Source: Gammaproteobacteria bacterium (lineage in GTDB: Bacteria; Pseudomonadota; Gammaproteobacteria; Pseudomonadales; UBA5518). From it: DNA of 64,000 nucleotides. Position 1 is the first letter of the stretch; each line of letters begins with the position of its first letter. This document shows positions 1-9,168 of the stretch, piece by piece. Location of the stretch: NCBI GenBank assembly GCA_016718385.1, contig JADKDK010000002.1:806001-870000 (forward strand), read 5' to 3'. Position numbers and translations under genes: made by a program. The notes beneath the pieces are model-generated. The model ran no database searches and had not been told where the DNA came from. It was given only the letters and a program-made list of their open reading frames with translations.

Positions 1-64
1 AGAGCACCACGCTGATGACCAGCGCGGCAAACGCCAGTGCGGTGAGGACGCGCTGCTTCAGCAT
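1..64 (-). CDS. cdsA: Phosphatidate cytidylyltransferase, N-terminus only
   Basis: Only the first 21 codons lie in the window; the gene runs off the left edge. The translation starts MLKQRVLTALAFAALVISVV, the hydrophobic first membrane segment typical of CdsA, which makes CDP-diacylglycerol from CTP and phosphatidate in the inner membrane. Its ATG overlaps the end of uppS (ATGCTGA shared), and uppS-cdsA is the standard gammaproteobacterial order. The call rests on this short N-terminus plus synteny. Confidence 0.75.
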   Translation of the reverse strand, partial: MLKQRVLTALAFAALVISVVL

Positions 65-828
65 CGCGCCGCTCCCTCGTCCGCCACGGTCGCCGGGCGC
101 CCCCCGAAGCGGCGCTCGCGCGCCGCGTAGTCGCGCAGCGCCGCGGCGAATTGCGCGGCGCCGAAATCGGGCCAGAAGCACTCGGTGAAATACAGTTCCG
201 TGTACGCGATCTGCCACAGCAGGAAATTGCTGATGCGATGGTCGCCTCCGGTGCGGATCAGCAGGTCCGGGCGCGGCAGGTCGGCGAGGCTCAGATGCGC
301 CTCCAGCGAGCCGGCGTCGATCTCGTTGGGCTGCAGGCGTCCCGCGGCGACCTCGGCGGCCAGCGCGCGCGCCGCCTGCACGATGTCCCACTGGCCGCCG
401 TAATCGGCGGCTATCACCAGGGTGAAGCCCTCGTTGACCGCGGTCAGGGCCTCGGATTCCTCCATCAACCGGCGCAGGCGCGGCGCGAAGCGCGTGCGGT
501 CGCCGATGATGCGCAGGCGGATGCCGTTGCTGTGCAGCTCGCGCACCTCGCCGCGCAGGTAGCGCATGAACAGCGCCATCAGGCCGCGCACCTCCTCGCG
601 CGGGCGCTGCCAGTTCTCGCTGCTGAAGGCGAACAGCGTCAGGACCCCGACGCCGTGCTCCCGGCAGGCGCGCAGCAGCTTGCGGATGACCTCGACGCCG
701 GCACGGTGGCCCGCCACCGCCGGCAGGCCGCGCGCCTTGGCCCAGCGCCCGTTGCCATCCATGATGACGGCGACGTGGCGCGGGATCCGGGGCGTGCCGT
801 CGCCGGCAGGCGTGGTGGGAAGCGGCAC
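58..828 (-). CDS. uppS: Isoprenyl (undecaprenyl) diphosphate synthase
   Basis: Cis-prenyltransferase that condenses isopentenyl diphosphate onto farnesyl diphosphate to make the C55 carrier lipid for peptidoglycan and O-antigen. The signature VIMDGNGRWAKARGLP, with the catalytic Asp, lies about 20 residues from the start, and the conserved RTGGDHRISNFLLWQ follows near residue 200. I chose the GTG at 828, which gives 256 residues, close to the usual 250-255. The frame stays open upstream through frr, but those codons do not resemble the family. It lies 26 bases after frr and overlaps cdsA. No strong ribosome-binding site is visible before the GTG. Confidence 0.93.
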   Translation of the reverse strand: MPLPTTPAGDGTPRIPRHVAVIMDGNGRWAKARGLPAVAGHRAGVEVIRKLLRACREHGVGVLTLFAFSSENWQRPREEVRGLMALFMRYLRGEVRELHSNGIRLRIIGDRTRFAPRLRRLMEESEALTAVNEGFTLVIAADYGGQWDIVQAARALAAEVAAGRLQPNEIDAGSLEAHLSLADLPRPDLLIRTGGDHRISNFLLWQIAYTELYFTECFWPDFGAAQFAAALRDYAARERRFGGRPATVADEGAARC

Positions 829-854
829 TCGGGTGTTCCGCTGTCGCGCGGCGC

Positions 855-1412
855 TCAGATTTCCATCAGGTCCTTTTCCTTGCCGGCGAGCTGCTGGTCG
901 ATCTCGGCGACGGAGCGGTCGGTGAGCTTCTGCACGTCGTCGAGCGCGCGGCGCTCCTCGTCCTCGGAGATCGCCTTGTCCTTCAGCAGGTCCTTGAGGT
1001 CGCCGTTGACGTCCTTGCGGATGTTGCGCACCGCGACGCGCGCGGACTCGGCTTCGTGCCTCGCCTGCTTGATGTAGCCCTTGCGCGTCTCCTCGGTGAG
1101 CGCGGGCATCGGCAGGCGGATCACGGTGCCCGCGGTCGAGGGGTTCAGGCCCAGGTCGGACTTCATGATCGCCTTTTCCACATCGGGCACCATGTTCTTT
1201 TCCCACGGCGTGACGACCAGCATGCGCCCGTCCTCCACCGTGATGTTGGCCACCTGGCTGAGCGGCATCTCGCTGCCGTAGTAGGACACGCGCACGCCGT
1301 CGAGCAGGCTGGGGTGCGCGCGGCCCGTGCGAATCTTGTTCAACGCGGTGCCGAGCGCATCGACGCTCTTGCGCATCCTGGACTCCGCGTCCTTCTTGAG
1401 TTCGTTGATCAC
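855..1412 (-). CDS. frr: Ribosome recycling factor
   Basis: A 185-residue protein of standard RRF length that splits post-termination ribosomes together with EF-G. It begins MINELKKDAESRMRKSVDAL and contains the conserved PSLLDGVRVSYYGSEMPLSQ and the RKDVNGDLKDLLKDKAISED region of the three-helix bundle. It starts 18 bases after pyrH in the pyrH-frr-uppS-cdsA run and is probably co-transcribed with it. Nothing is unusual. Confidence 0.97.
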   Translation of the reverse strand: MINELKKDAESRMRKSVDALGTALNKIRTGRAHPSLLDGVRVSYYGSEMPLSQVANITVEDGRMLVVTPWEKNMVPDVEKAIMKSDLGLNPSTAGTVIRLPMPALTEETRKGYIKQARHEAESARVAVRNIRKDVNGDLKDLLKDKAISEDEERRALDDVQKLTDRSVAEIDQQLAGKEKDLMEI

Positions 1413-1430
1413 GCTGGTTTCCTCTGCTGC

Positions 1431-2150
1431 TTATTCGATCAGTGTGCCTTCGTCACCGCCCATGACGATGCTGAGCAACGCGCCGGGCTTGTCCATCGCG
1501 AACACGCGCACCGGCATGTGGTGGTCCTGGCACAGGCAGATCGCCGTGAGGTCCATCACGCCGAGCTTGCGTGCGAGCACTTCGTCGTAGCTGAGACGCT
1601 CGAAGCGCACCGCGTCCGGATTGACGAACGGATCGGCGGTATAGACACCGTCGACCTTGGTGGCTTTCAGCACCAGTTCCGCTCCGACCTCGATGCCGCG
1701 CAGGCAGGCAGCGGAATCGGTGGTGAAGAACGGGTTGCCGGTGCCGGCGGCGAAGATGACCACGTCGCCCTGCGCGAGCTGGCGGATCGCCTTGCGCCGG
1801 TCGTAGTGGTCGACGATACCGCTCATCGGGATGGCCGACATGATGGCCGAGGAAATATTGGAGCGCTCGAGCGCATCGCGCATCGCGAGCGCATTCATCA
1901 CGGTGGCCAGCATGCCCATGTGGTCGCCGGTGACGCGGTCCATGCCCGCCGCGTGCAGCGCTGCACCGCGAAACAGATTGCCGCCGCCGATCACCAGGCC
2001 CACCTGCACGCCGATGCCGACCAGCTGGCCGACCTCGAGCGCCATGCGGTCGAGAATGCGCGGGTCGATGCCGAGGCCGTCGCTGCCCAGCGCCTCGCCG
2101 CTCAGCTTGAGCAGGATCCGTTTGTATTTCTTGTCTTTTTGCTTGTGCAT
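1431..2150 (-). CDS. pyrH: UMP kinase
   Basis: Hexameric bacterial UMP kinase of the amino-acid kinase fold; phosphorylates UMP to UDP. The 239-residue protein starts at ATG 2150 (MHKQKDKKYKRILLKLSGEA), with the nucleotide-site motif GGGNLFRG near residue 60 and GTGNPFFTTDSAA near 140. In the raw sequence the reading frame stays open upstream into tsf, so an automatic caller would report a 599-residue EF-Ts/UMP kinase fusion. The 70-odd linker codons have no family similarity, and a one-base break at the end of tsf explains the fusion. I treat pyrH as a separate gene. Confidence 0.95.
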   Translation of the reverse strand: MHKQKDKKYKRILLKLSGEALGSDGLGIDPRILDRMALEVGQLVGIGVQVGLVIGGGNLFRGAALHAAGMDRVTGDHMGMLATVMNALAMRDALERSNISSAIMSAIPMSGIVDHYDRRKAIRQLAQGDVVIFAAGTGNPFFTTDSAACLRGIEVGAELVLKATKVDGVYTADPFVNPDAVRFERLSYDEVLARKLGVMDLTAICLCQDHHMPVRVFAMDKPGALLSIVMGGDEGTLIE

Positions 2151-2367
2151 CGACACGTCCGACAGCCATTGACCGCGCGCAAGTCTACAGCTAACGGCGC
2201 GCGGAGTCTGCGTAACATTTGCCGGGCGGACTTGGCGCCACGCGCCGCGCTGCGCCTGGTCGCCGCAGCGCGGGCACGCGGCGTATCCCTCGGGGAGGCG
2301 CCCCGGGGCGGCGCACGGCCCCTTTTGCGGCAACCAGGCGCAGCGGCTGGCCCCGACGGCTCCGCGC

Positions 2368-3230
2368 TCAACCCTTGAGTTGCGCGCAACCTCGGCCGCG
2401 AAGTCCGTCACTTCCTTCTCGATGCCCTCGCCCACCTCGAAGCGCACGAAGCCCGCGAGCTCGGCGCCGGCCTGCTTCAGCAGCTTGCCGACGGTGGTGT
2501 CGGGATCCTTCACGAAGGCCTGTTCCGACAGGCTGATCTCGGACAGGAACTTGCGCACGCGGCCCTCGATCATCTTGGCGACGATGTCGGCCGGCTTGCC
2601 ACTGTCGGCGGCCTGCGCGACCAGGATCTCGCGCTCCTTCTCGACGACCGCCGCGGGCACCTCGGCCGGGGTGGCGTACTGCGGGTTGAGCGCGGCGACA
2701 TGCATGGCCACATCGCGGGCCAGCTCGGCGGAACCGCCCTTCAGGCCGACCAGCACGGCGATCTTGCCATTGCCGTGCACATAGCTGCCGACCACGCCGG
2801 CGGCGACGTCGAGCGTGCGCGCACGGCGCACCGTGATGTTCTCGCCGATCTTCTGCACCAGCGCCTCGCGCTCCGCTTCCAGCGCGCCGCCCATCAGGGC
2901 CGCGACATCATCGCTGCGCTTCGCGAGTGCCTGGTCGGCCACCTTGTTGACGAAGCCGAGAAAGTTGGCGTCGCGGGCCACGAAATCCGTTTCGCTGTTC
3001 ACTTCGAGCACCAGCCCGAAGCCCGGCTCGGCCACGCGCACGCAGACCACGCCGTCAGCCGCGGTGCGACCGGCCTTCTTGGCCGCTTTCATGCCGCTCG
3101 ACTTGCGCAGCTCCTCGATGGCGAGCTCGATGTCGCCGTTCGCCTCGACCAGCGCCTTCTTGCACTCCATCATGCCCAGACCGGTGCGCTCGCGCAGATC
3201 CTTCACCATACCAGCCGTGATATCAGCCAT
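2368..3230 (-). CDS. tsf: Elongation factor Ts, with an apparent 1-base deletion near its end
   Basis: Guanine-nucleotide exchange factor for EF-Tu. The N-terminal domain shows RERTGLGMMECKKAL and the core shows VNSETDFVARD. The C-terminus reads FEVGEGIEKEVTDFAAEVA, and then the frame breaks. As written it continues RNSRVERG and runs into pyrH. One extra base between 2383 and 2387 (GTTGCG-GCGCAA instead of GTTGCGCGCAA) would give EVAAQLKG and a stop at 2368, a normal EF-Ts ending and about 287 residues. EF-Ts is needed for normal growth, so this is more likely a sequencing error than a mutation. It lies 105 bases after rpsB. Confidence 0.9.
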
Positions 3231-3268
3231 CCCGATGTCCTCCGAAAAAACAGGTTGTGCAAGCGAAA

Positions 3269-3290
3269 GCGGCGGCCACCGGGCCGCCGC
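3269..3290 (-). terminator. Hairpin between rpsB and tsf, possible attenuator
   Basis: A perfect 9-base inverted repeat (GCGGCGGCC, loop ACCG, GGCCGCCGC) lies in the rpsB-tsf spacer. On the transcribed strand it is followed about 18 bases later by a run of six T just before the tsf ribosome-binding site. The gap between stem and T-run is too long for a classical terminator. A partial terminator or processing signal that lowers tsf relative to rpsB is plausible. Confidence 0.4.
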
Positions 3291-3335
3291 AATCCGTGTG
3301 GAGCCGGCCGCGAGACGCCAGCCGGCAGGTTCCGG

Positions 3336-4079
3336 TCAGCCGTTCTGCGCTTCGGCACCCAGCTCGACGAACTCGTCCCTGGACACCACGCCGCCCTCCT
3401 GGCGACCCGCCACGCACGCGTCCGCCACCGCGGACACGTAGAGCCTGATCGCACGGATGGAGTCGTCGTTGCCGGGGATCAGGTAGTCGATGCCTTCCGG
3501 GTCGCTGTTGCTGTCGCAGACGCCGATGACGGGGATGCCGAGCTTGTTGGCTTCGGTCACCGCGATGCGCTCATGGTCGACGTCGACGACGAAGATCGCG
3601 TCGGGCAGGCCGCCCATGTCCTTGATGCCGCCGATGCTCTGCTCGAGCTTGGCCATCAGGCGCGTGCGCATCAGCGCTTCCTTCTTGGTCAGGCGCGCGA
3701 AGGTGCCGTCCTGGCTCTGCTGCTCGAGCTCGCGCAGGCGCTTGATCGAGGCACGGATCGTCTTGTAGTTGGTCAGCATGCCGCCGAGCCAGCGATGGCT
3801 CACGTAGGGCATGCCGGCGCGCAGCGCCTCTTCCTGCACGATCTTGCTCGCCGAGCGCTTGGTGCCCACGAACAGCAGGCGGTTCTTGTTGGAAGAAAGC
3901 TGCTGCACGAATTGCAGCGCGTTGTTGAACGCGGGAACCGTGTGTTCCAGGTTGATGATGTGGACCTTGTTGCGGGCGCCGAAGATGTATTGCTTCATCT
4001 TCGGGTTCCAGTAACGGGTCTGGTGACCGAAATGGACGCCGGCCTGCAGCATCTCCTTCATCGAAACGGACGTAGTCAT
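3336..4079 (-). CDS. rpsB: 30S ribosomal protein S2
   Basis: A 247-residue S2 protein starting MTTSVSMKEMLQAGVHFGHQ, followed by TRYWNPKMKQYIFGARN and the central VDVDHERIAVTEANKLGIPV. The ATG at 4079 is preceded by a clear AAAGGTG ribosome-binding site. The frame is open 49 codons further upstream, but that extension does not resemble S2. It is the first gene of the rpsB-tsf-pyrH-frr-uppS-cdsA run and is divergent from map. Confidence 0.97.
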   Translation of the reverse strand: MTTSVSMKEMLQAGVHFGHQTRYWNPKMKQYIFGARNKVHIINLEHTVPAFNNALQFVQQLSSNKNRLLFVGTKRSASKIVQEEALRAGMPYVSHRWLGGMLTNYKTIRASIKRLRELEQQSQDGTFARLTKKEALMRTRLMAKLEQSIGGIKDMGGLPDAIFVVDVDHERIAVTEANKLGIPVIGVCDSNSDPEGIDYLIPGNDDSIRAIRLYVSAVADACVAGRQEGGVVSRDEFVELGAEAQNG

Positions 4080-4283
4080 GATTGCACCTTTGATATCAGG
4101 GTTGAGCCTCCATGCACCCCATGGTCTGACCCGCGCTACGCCTGGCGTTGCGACGGGCACCCCAGCCATGTGCCGGTGCATGTGTGACGTTCGGACCCGC
4201 TCGTCCGGCGCCGTGCCGGTTGGCAACGGCTGCCGCGGCAGCGTCCCGCCCGCGGGGAACGAGTCCCTTGCGAAGCGGGCGGC

Positions 4284-4312
4284 TTTATACCACAGCCACC
4301 CCCGGAACTGAA
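4284..4312 (-). promoter_or_regulatory. Candidate promoter for the rpsB operon, with a long leader
   Basis: On the minus strand an extended -10 (TGGTATAAA, hexamer at 4289-4284) is preceded after 17 bases by a weak -35, TTCAGT. Transcription from here would give a leader of about 200 bases before rpsB. S2 is known to repress its own operon through such a leader in gammaproteobacteria. I see GC-rich self-complementary stretches between 4205 and 4260 but cannot assign a structure. Confidence 0.4.
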
Positions 4313-4390
4313 GCCGGGCCTCCCGAGCCGGCGATTAATGACAGTTTTTTTGCCCGCCGTCGCGGGGCGCGCCGGCGATTGCGAATGGTT

Positions 4391-4396
4391 TACAAT
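4391..4396 (+). promoter_or_regulatory. Candidate -10 element for map
   Basis: TACAAT, one mismatch from consensus, sits in the spacer between the divergent rpsB and map genes, 58 bases before the chosen map start. I see no good -35 at the expected distance. The rest of the 374-base rpsB-map spacer holds no open frame I can support. Confidence 0.35.
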
Positions 4397-4453
4397 CTGG
4401 CCAACCCTCGCGGCCCGACACCAATGCACTCTACCCCGGAACCCGACAGCAGC

Positions 4454-5257
4454 ATGAGAAGCCAGCCGAACCCGATGCCGGGATTCATCAAGAGCCCCGC
4501 CGAGATCGAACGCATGCGCGTGGCCTGCCGCCTCGCCGCCGAGGTGCTCGAGATGATCGCGCCGTTCGTGCAGCCGGGCGTCAGCACGGGCGAACTCGAC
4601 CGCATCTGTCACGAATACATCGTCGGGGTGCAGCAGGCCATACCGTCGCCGCTGAACTATCACGGCTTCCCGAAGTCGATCTGCACCTCGGTGAACCAGG
4701 TGGTCTGCCACGGCATACCCAGCGACAAGCGCATCCTGAAGCACGGCGACATCGTCAACGTCGACATCACCGTGCTCAAGGACGGCTACCACGGCGACAC
4801 CAGCGCGATGTTCCTGGTCGGCAAGGTCGAGGCACATGCCGAGCGTCTGGTGCGCATCACGCAGGAATGCCTCTACCGCGCCATCGAGGTGGTGCGCCCC
4901 GGTGCACGCCTGGGCGACATCGGGCACGTGATCCAGCAGCACGCCGAGGGCAATTACTACTCGGTGGTGCGCGAGTACTGCGGCCACGGCATCGGCAGCC
5001 AGTTCCACGAGGAGCCCCAGGTGCTGCATTACGGCCGCCCCGGCACCGGCATGGAACTCCAGCAGGGCATGACCTTCACGATCGAGCCGATGATCAACGC
5101 CGGCAAGCGTCACACCAAGCTGTCGCAGCGCGACGGCTGGACCGTGGAGACCAAGGACGGACGGCTGTCGGCGCAGTGGGAGCACACGCTGCTGGTGACC
5201 GCCGGGGGCTGCGAGGTGCTCACGGCACGCCGCGGCGAGCCCTGGCGCGCCGGCTGA
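4454..5257 (+). CDS. map: Methionine aminopeptidase, type I
   Basis: Removes the N-terminal Met from nascent proteins. All five metal ligands are visible: the two Asp in VDITVLKDGYHGDTS, the His of REYCGHGIGSQF, the Glu of FTIEPMINAG and the Glu of SAQWEHTLLV. The family alignment begins at IKSPAEIERMRVACRLAAEV. Three in-frame ATGs (4424, 4454, 4475) are possible. I prefer 4454, giving 267 residues, because a weak GGAA lies 12 bases upstream and the length fits the usual 260-265. The next gene, glnD, starts 3 bases after the stop. Confidence 0.95.
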   Translation: MRSQPNPMPGFIKSPAEIERMRVACRLAAEVLEMIAPFVQPGVSTGELDRICHEYIVGVQQAIPSPLNYHGFPKSICTSVNQVVCHGIPSDKRILKHGDIVNVDITVLKDGYHGDTSAMFLVGKVEAHAERLVRITQECLYRAIEVVRPGARLGDIGHVIQQHAEGNYYSVVREYCGHGIGSQFHEEPQVLHYGRPGTGMELQQGMTFTIEPMINAGKRHTKLSQRDGWTVETKDGRLSAQWEHTLLVTAGGCEVLTARRGEPWRAG

Positions 5258-5260
5258 ACC

Positions 5261-7954
5261 ATGCAGGAGCCTCCGCGCAGCGCAGAGGAACTGGCCGGGC
5301 TGCTGGCCGGCGGGGCGCCGCTGCTGCCGACGGTACGCGAACAGCTGGCGCGCGTGCGCGCCGACCTCGACGCGCGCTTCGTGGCCGGCGAGAACATCCG
5401 CACCCTGGTGCGCGAGCGCGCGCAACGCCTGGATGCGCTGCTGGCCTGCATCTGGAGCCACTTCGGGCTGGCCGGCGAACCGGGCATCGCGCTGCTCGCC
5501 GTCGGCGGCTACGGTCGCGGCGAACTGCACCCCCACTCCGACATCGACCTGCTGGCACTGATCACCGACGAATCCGTGAAGGACCGCCATGGCGCGGCGC
5601 TGGAATCGTTCATCACTTTCCTGTGGGACACCCGTCTGGCGATCGGCCACAGCGTGCGCACGCTGGATGAATGCCGCGAGGTCGCTGCCGGCGACATCAC
5701 GATCGCGACCGCGCTGATGGAGGCGCGCACGATCAGCGGCGATGCCGCGCTGCTCGGGCGGCTCGCCGCGCTGACCGGCCCGGAGCAGATCTGGCCGAGC
5801 GCGGAATTCTTCCGCGCCAAGTGGGACGAGCAGAAGGCGCGCCACCGCAAGTTCAACAATACCGAGTACAACCTCGAACCCAACATCAAGGGTTGCCCGG
5901 GCGGGTTGCGCGACGTGCAGACCGTGGGCTGGGTGGCGAAACGTCACTTCCATGCCGCCAGCACGCTGGAGCTGGTCGCTCGCGGTTTCCTGACCGCGCA
6001 CGAGTACGAGGCGCTCGCCGACGGACAGGACTTCCTGTGGCGCGTCCGCTACGGTCTACATATGCTGGCCGACCGCGCCGAGGACCGGCTGCTGTTCGAC
6101 CACCAGCTGAGCCTGGCCAGGCTGTTCGGCTACACCGACGACGAGCGCGGCCTCGGCGTCGAGCACTTCATGAAAGACTACTTCCGCTGCGTGCTGAAGC
6201 TCGGCGTGCTGAACGAGATGCTCACGCAACTCTTCGACGAGGCGATCCTGCGCGCCTGCGAGCCGGTCAATCTCTACGAGATCAACAATCGCTTCCGCGT
6301 GCGCAACGGCTACATCGAGGCGGCCCACGACAACGTGTTCCGCAACGCGCCGTGGGCGCTGATCGAGATGTTCACGCTGATGGCGCAGCACGACTTCATC
6401 GTCGGCGTGCGCGCCTCGACGATCCGACTCGTGCACGGCTCGCGCCGGCTGATCGGCACCGAGCTGCGGCGCGACCCGCGCGCCAACCGCCTGTTCCTGC
6501 AGCTGCTCGGCTCGCCCTACCGCGTCGCGACCCAGCTCGACCGCATGAAGCGCTACGGCGTGCTCGGGCGTTTCATCCCCGAGTTCGGGCGCATCGTCGG
6601 CCAGACCCAGCACGACCTGTTCCACGTCTACTCGGTCGATTCGCACACCATCCGCGTCGTGCGCAACATGCGCATGTTCCTGCTGCCGCGCGCGCGCGAG
6701 GATTTCCCGACCGCCGCACACGCGATCAAGCGCCTGCCGCGCCCGGAACTGCTCTATATCGCGGGGCTCTTCCACGACATCGCCAAGGGCCGCGGCGGCG
6801 ACCACTCGAACCTGGGCGCCGCGGACGCAATCGAATTCTGTCGCCGCCTCGAGTTGAGCCCGCGCGAGGGCAACCTCGTGGCGTGGCTGGTGCAGAACCA
6901 CCTCGTGATGTCGGCGACGGCACAGCGCAAGGACATCTCGGACCCGGAGGTGATCATCGCCTTCGCGCGCCTGGTGTCCGACCAGGTGCACCTCGACTAC
7001 CTGTACACGCTCACGGTGGCCGACATCAACGCCACCAACCCCACGCTGTGGAACAGCTGGCGTGCGAGCCTGTTGCACTCGCTCTACGTGCAGACCAAGC
7101 GCGCGCTGCGACGCGGCCTGGAGAACCCCATGGACCGCGGCGAGCGCATAGCCGAGACCCGCGCCGCGGCGCTCGGGCTGCTCGCGGGCCACGGGCTCGC
7201 GCCCGCGCGAGCCGAGGCGCTGTGGGCGCACATGGGGGCGGACTACTTCCTGCGCGAGACCGCGGCCGACATCGCCTGGCACACCGAGGCGATCCTGGCG
7301 CGCGCCACGCCGGAAGCGCCGGTGGTGCTGATCAAGGCCGCGGGCAGCCGCTTCGACCCGGTGACCCAGATCTTCATCTACACGCGCGACCGCGACTACC
7401 TGTTCGCGGTGATCACGGCGACCATGGAACAGCTCGGACTCAACGTTTACGGCGCGCGGGTCTATTCCTCGGCCGACCACCACACGCTGGACACCTTCTT
7501 CGTGCTCGAGCAGGACGGGCGCCCGGTGCCGCCCGAGGGGCCGCGCGCCGAGGCGATCAGGCAGGCGCTGCTCGAGCACATCCAGGGCGAGGAGCATTAC
7601 CTCGACGTCGTCCAGCGCCACACGCCGCGCGCGCTCAAGCACTTCAGCGCGCCCACCGAGACGCGCCTCAATGCCGATCCGGTCAACGGCTACTCGATAC
7701 TCGAGGTGATGACCCCGGATCGCGCCGGACTGCTCGCGCGCATCGGGCGCGTGTTCCTCGCCTTCGGGATCAAGGTGCAGAACGCGCGCATCACCACGCT
7801 GGGTGAGCGCGTCGAGGACGTTTTCTTCATCACCGATGCCAACCAGCAACCGATAGGGGACGCGGAGATGGGCGAATCACTGCAGCGCGCGATCCGCGAG
7901 GCGCTCGACCAGGGCGGCGCGGCGCCCGAATCCGCGCGGCGCGCGATGGCATGA
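5261..7954 (+). CDS. glnD: Bifunctional uridylyltransferase/uridylyl-removing enzyme (PII sensor)
   Basis: An 897-residue GlnD, the glutamine sensor that adds UMP to PII proteins when nitrogen is scarce and removes it when glutamine is high. Domain order: nucleotidyltransferase around residue 85 (GGYGRGELHPHSDIDLL, with the metal-binding DID), linker, HD phosphohydrolase near 500 (LFHDIAKGRGGDHS), and two ACT domains, around 705-780 and 811-890 (SILEVMTPDRAGLLARIGRV). All catalytic motifs are intact. It sits in the map-glnD-dapC order seen in Pseudomonas and overlaps dapC by four bases (ATGA), implying translational coupling. Confidence 0.97.
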   Translation: MQEPPRSAEELAGLLAGGAPLLPTVREQLARVRADLDARFVAGENIRTLVRERAQRLDALLACIWSHFGLAGEPGIALLAVGGYGRGELHPHSDIDLLALITDESVKDRHGAALESFITFLWDTRLAIGHSVRTLDECREVAAGDITIATALMEARTISGDAALLGRLAALTGPEQIWPSAEFFRAKWDEQKARHRKFNNTEYNLEPNIKGCPGGLRDVQTVGWVAKRHFHAASTLELVARGFLTAHEYEALADGQDFLWRVRYGLHMLADRAEDRLLFDHQLSLARLFGYTDDERGLGVEHFMKDYFRCVLKLGVLNEMLTQLFDEAILRACEPVNLYEINNRFRVRNGYIEAAHDNVFRNAPWALIEMFTLMAQHDFIVGVRASTIRLVHGSRRLIGTELRRDPRANRLFLQLLGSPYRVATQLDRMKRYGVLGRFIPEFGRIVGQTQHDLFHVYSVDSHTIRVVRNMRMFLLPRAREDFPTAAHAIKRLPRPELLYIAGLFHDIAKGRGGDHSNLGAADAIEFCRRLELSPREGNLVAWLVQNHLVMSATAQRKDISDPEVIIAFARLVSDQVHLDYLYTLTVADINATNPTLWNSWRASLLHSLYVQTKRALRRGLENPMDRGERIAETRAAALGLLAGHGLAPARAEALWAHMGADYFLRETAADIAWHTEAILARATPEAPVVLIKAAGSRFDPVTQIFIYTRDRDYLFAVITATMEQLGLNVYGARVYSSADHHTLDTFFVLEQDGRPVPPEGPRAEAIRQALLEHIQGEEHYLDVVQRHTPRALKHFSAPTETRLNADPVNGYSILEVMTPDRAGLLARIGRVFLAFGIKVQNARITTLGERVEDVFFITDANQQPIGDAEMGESLQRAIREALDQGGAAPESARRAMA

Positions 7955-9150
7955 ACCCGGATCTCGCGCGGCTGCATCCCTACCCCTTCGAGCGCCTCGC
8001 CGCGCTGCTGGACGGCGTGCAGCCGGGGGCGCTGGCGCCGATCTCGCTGTCGATCGGCGAGCCCAAGCACGCCGCGCCCGCCTTCGTGCTGGAGGAGTTG
8101 CGCCGCCACGGCGCCGGCTACTCGCAGTACCCCAAGACCCAGGGCAGCACGCAATTGCGCGAGGCGATAGCGGACTGGCTGACGGCGCGCTTTCGCCTGT
8201 CCACTGGCAGCCTGACAGCGGCGGCGCACGTGTTGCCTGTCAACGGCAGCCGCGAAGCGCTGTTCGCCTTCACGCAGGCGGCGATCGACCGCAGCCGCCA
8301 CGCCGCGCCGCTGGTCGCGATGCCGAACCCGTTCTACCAGATCTACGAAGGCGCGGCACTGCTCGCCGGCGCCTCGCCGCTGTTCCTGCCCGAGCGCGCC
8401 GATCGGCCCGGCATCCCCGACTTCGCGGCCGTCGCCGAGGCCGACTGGGCGCGCTGCCAGATGCTGGTGGTCTGCTCGCCCGGCAACCCGACCGGCGCGG
8501 TGCTGGACCTGGAGGACTGGGGCACGATCTTCGCGCTGGCGGATCGCCACGACCTCGTGGTGGTCTCCGACGAATGCTATTCGGAGCTCTACCCCGACGA
8601 GGACGCGCCGCCGGTGGGCGTGCTCGAGGCCTGCCGCCACCACGGGCGCCAGGGCTTCGAACGTTGCATGGCGTTCCACAGCCTGTCGAAACGTTCCAGC
8701 CTGCCCGGCATGCGCTCGGGCTTCGTGGCCGGCGACGCCGCGCTGATCCGCTCCTTCCTGCTGTATCGCACCTACCACGGCTCGGCGATGCCGCCGCCGC
8801 ACCAGGCCGCGAGCACGCTGGCATGGCGCGATGAGCAGCACGTGCGCGAGAATCGTGCCCTGTACCGCGCGAAGTTCGCCGCGGTGCTGGCGGAACTCGA
8901 CGGCTGCCTCGAGGTGAGCGCGCCTGCCGGCGGCTTCTACCTGTGGCCGCGCACACCCTGCGACGAGCGCGAGTTCGCGCGCGAGTTGTACCGGCGCTGC
9001 AACGTGCTGGTGCTGCCGGGCAGCTTCCTCAGCCGCCCCACGCCGCGCGGCGACCCCGGGGCGCGACGCGTGCGCCTGGCGCTGGTCGCCGGGCTAGAGG
9101 AGTGCGTCGAGGCCGCGCGCCGCATCCGCGGCTTCGTGGCGACGCTCTGA
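7951..9150 (+). CDS. dapC: Succinyldiaminopimelate aminotransferase
   Basis: Class I/II PLP-dependent aminotransferase of 399 residues. It resembles DapC (PISLSIGEPKHAAPAFVLEE near the N-terminus), which converts N-succinyl-2-amino-6-oxopimelate to N-succinyl-LL-diaminopimelate for lysine and peptidoglycan synthesis. The PLP lysine is in FHSLSKRSSLPGMRSGF near residue 246, and CSPGNPTGAVL is the substrate-side motif. The position directly after glnD is the same as in Pseudomonas, which supports DapC over other aminotransferases of this fold. Confidence 0.88.
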   Translation: MNPDLARLHPYPFERLAALLDGVQPGALAPISLSIGEPKHAAPAFVLEELRRHGAGYSQYPKTQGSTQLREAIADWLTARFRLSTGSLTAAAHVLPVNGSREALFAFTQAAIDRSRHAAPLVAMPNPFYQIYEGAALLAGASPLFLPERADRPGIPDFAAVAEADWARCQMLVVCSPGNPTGAVLDLEDWGTIFALADRHDLVVVSDECYSELYPDEDAPPVGVLEACRHHGRQGFERCMAFHSLSKRSSLPGMRSGFVAGDAALIRSFLLYRTYHGSAMPPPHQAASTLAWRDEQHVRENRALYRAKFAAVLAELDGCLEVSAPAGGFYLWPRTPCDEREFARELYRRCNVLVLPGSFLSRPTPRGDPGARRVRLALVAGLEECVEAARRIRGFVATL

Positions 9151-9168
9151 ACGCGGCGGCTCCCGGGG

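Noticed and set aside
1431..3230. A 599-residue EF-Ts/UMP kinase fusion protein
   Set aside because: The linker is not conserved in character, pyrH has its own start, and a single missing base restores a normal EF-Ts stop.
2219..4187. Many long frames opposite the tsf-rpsB genes and throughout the window
   Set aside because: In DNA this GC-rich the frames opposite real genes stay open; their products are His/Arg/Ala-rich and match no family.
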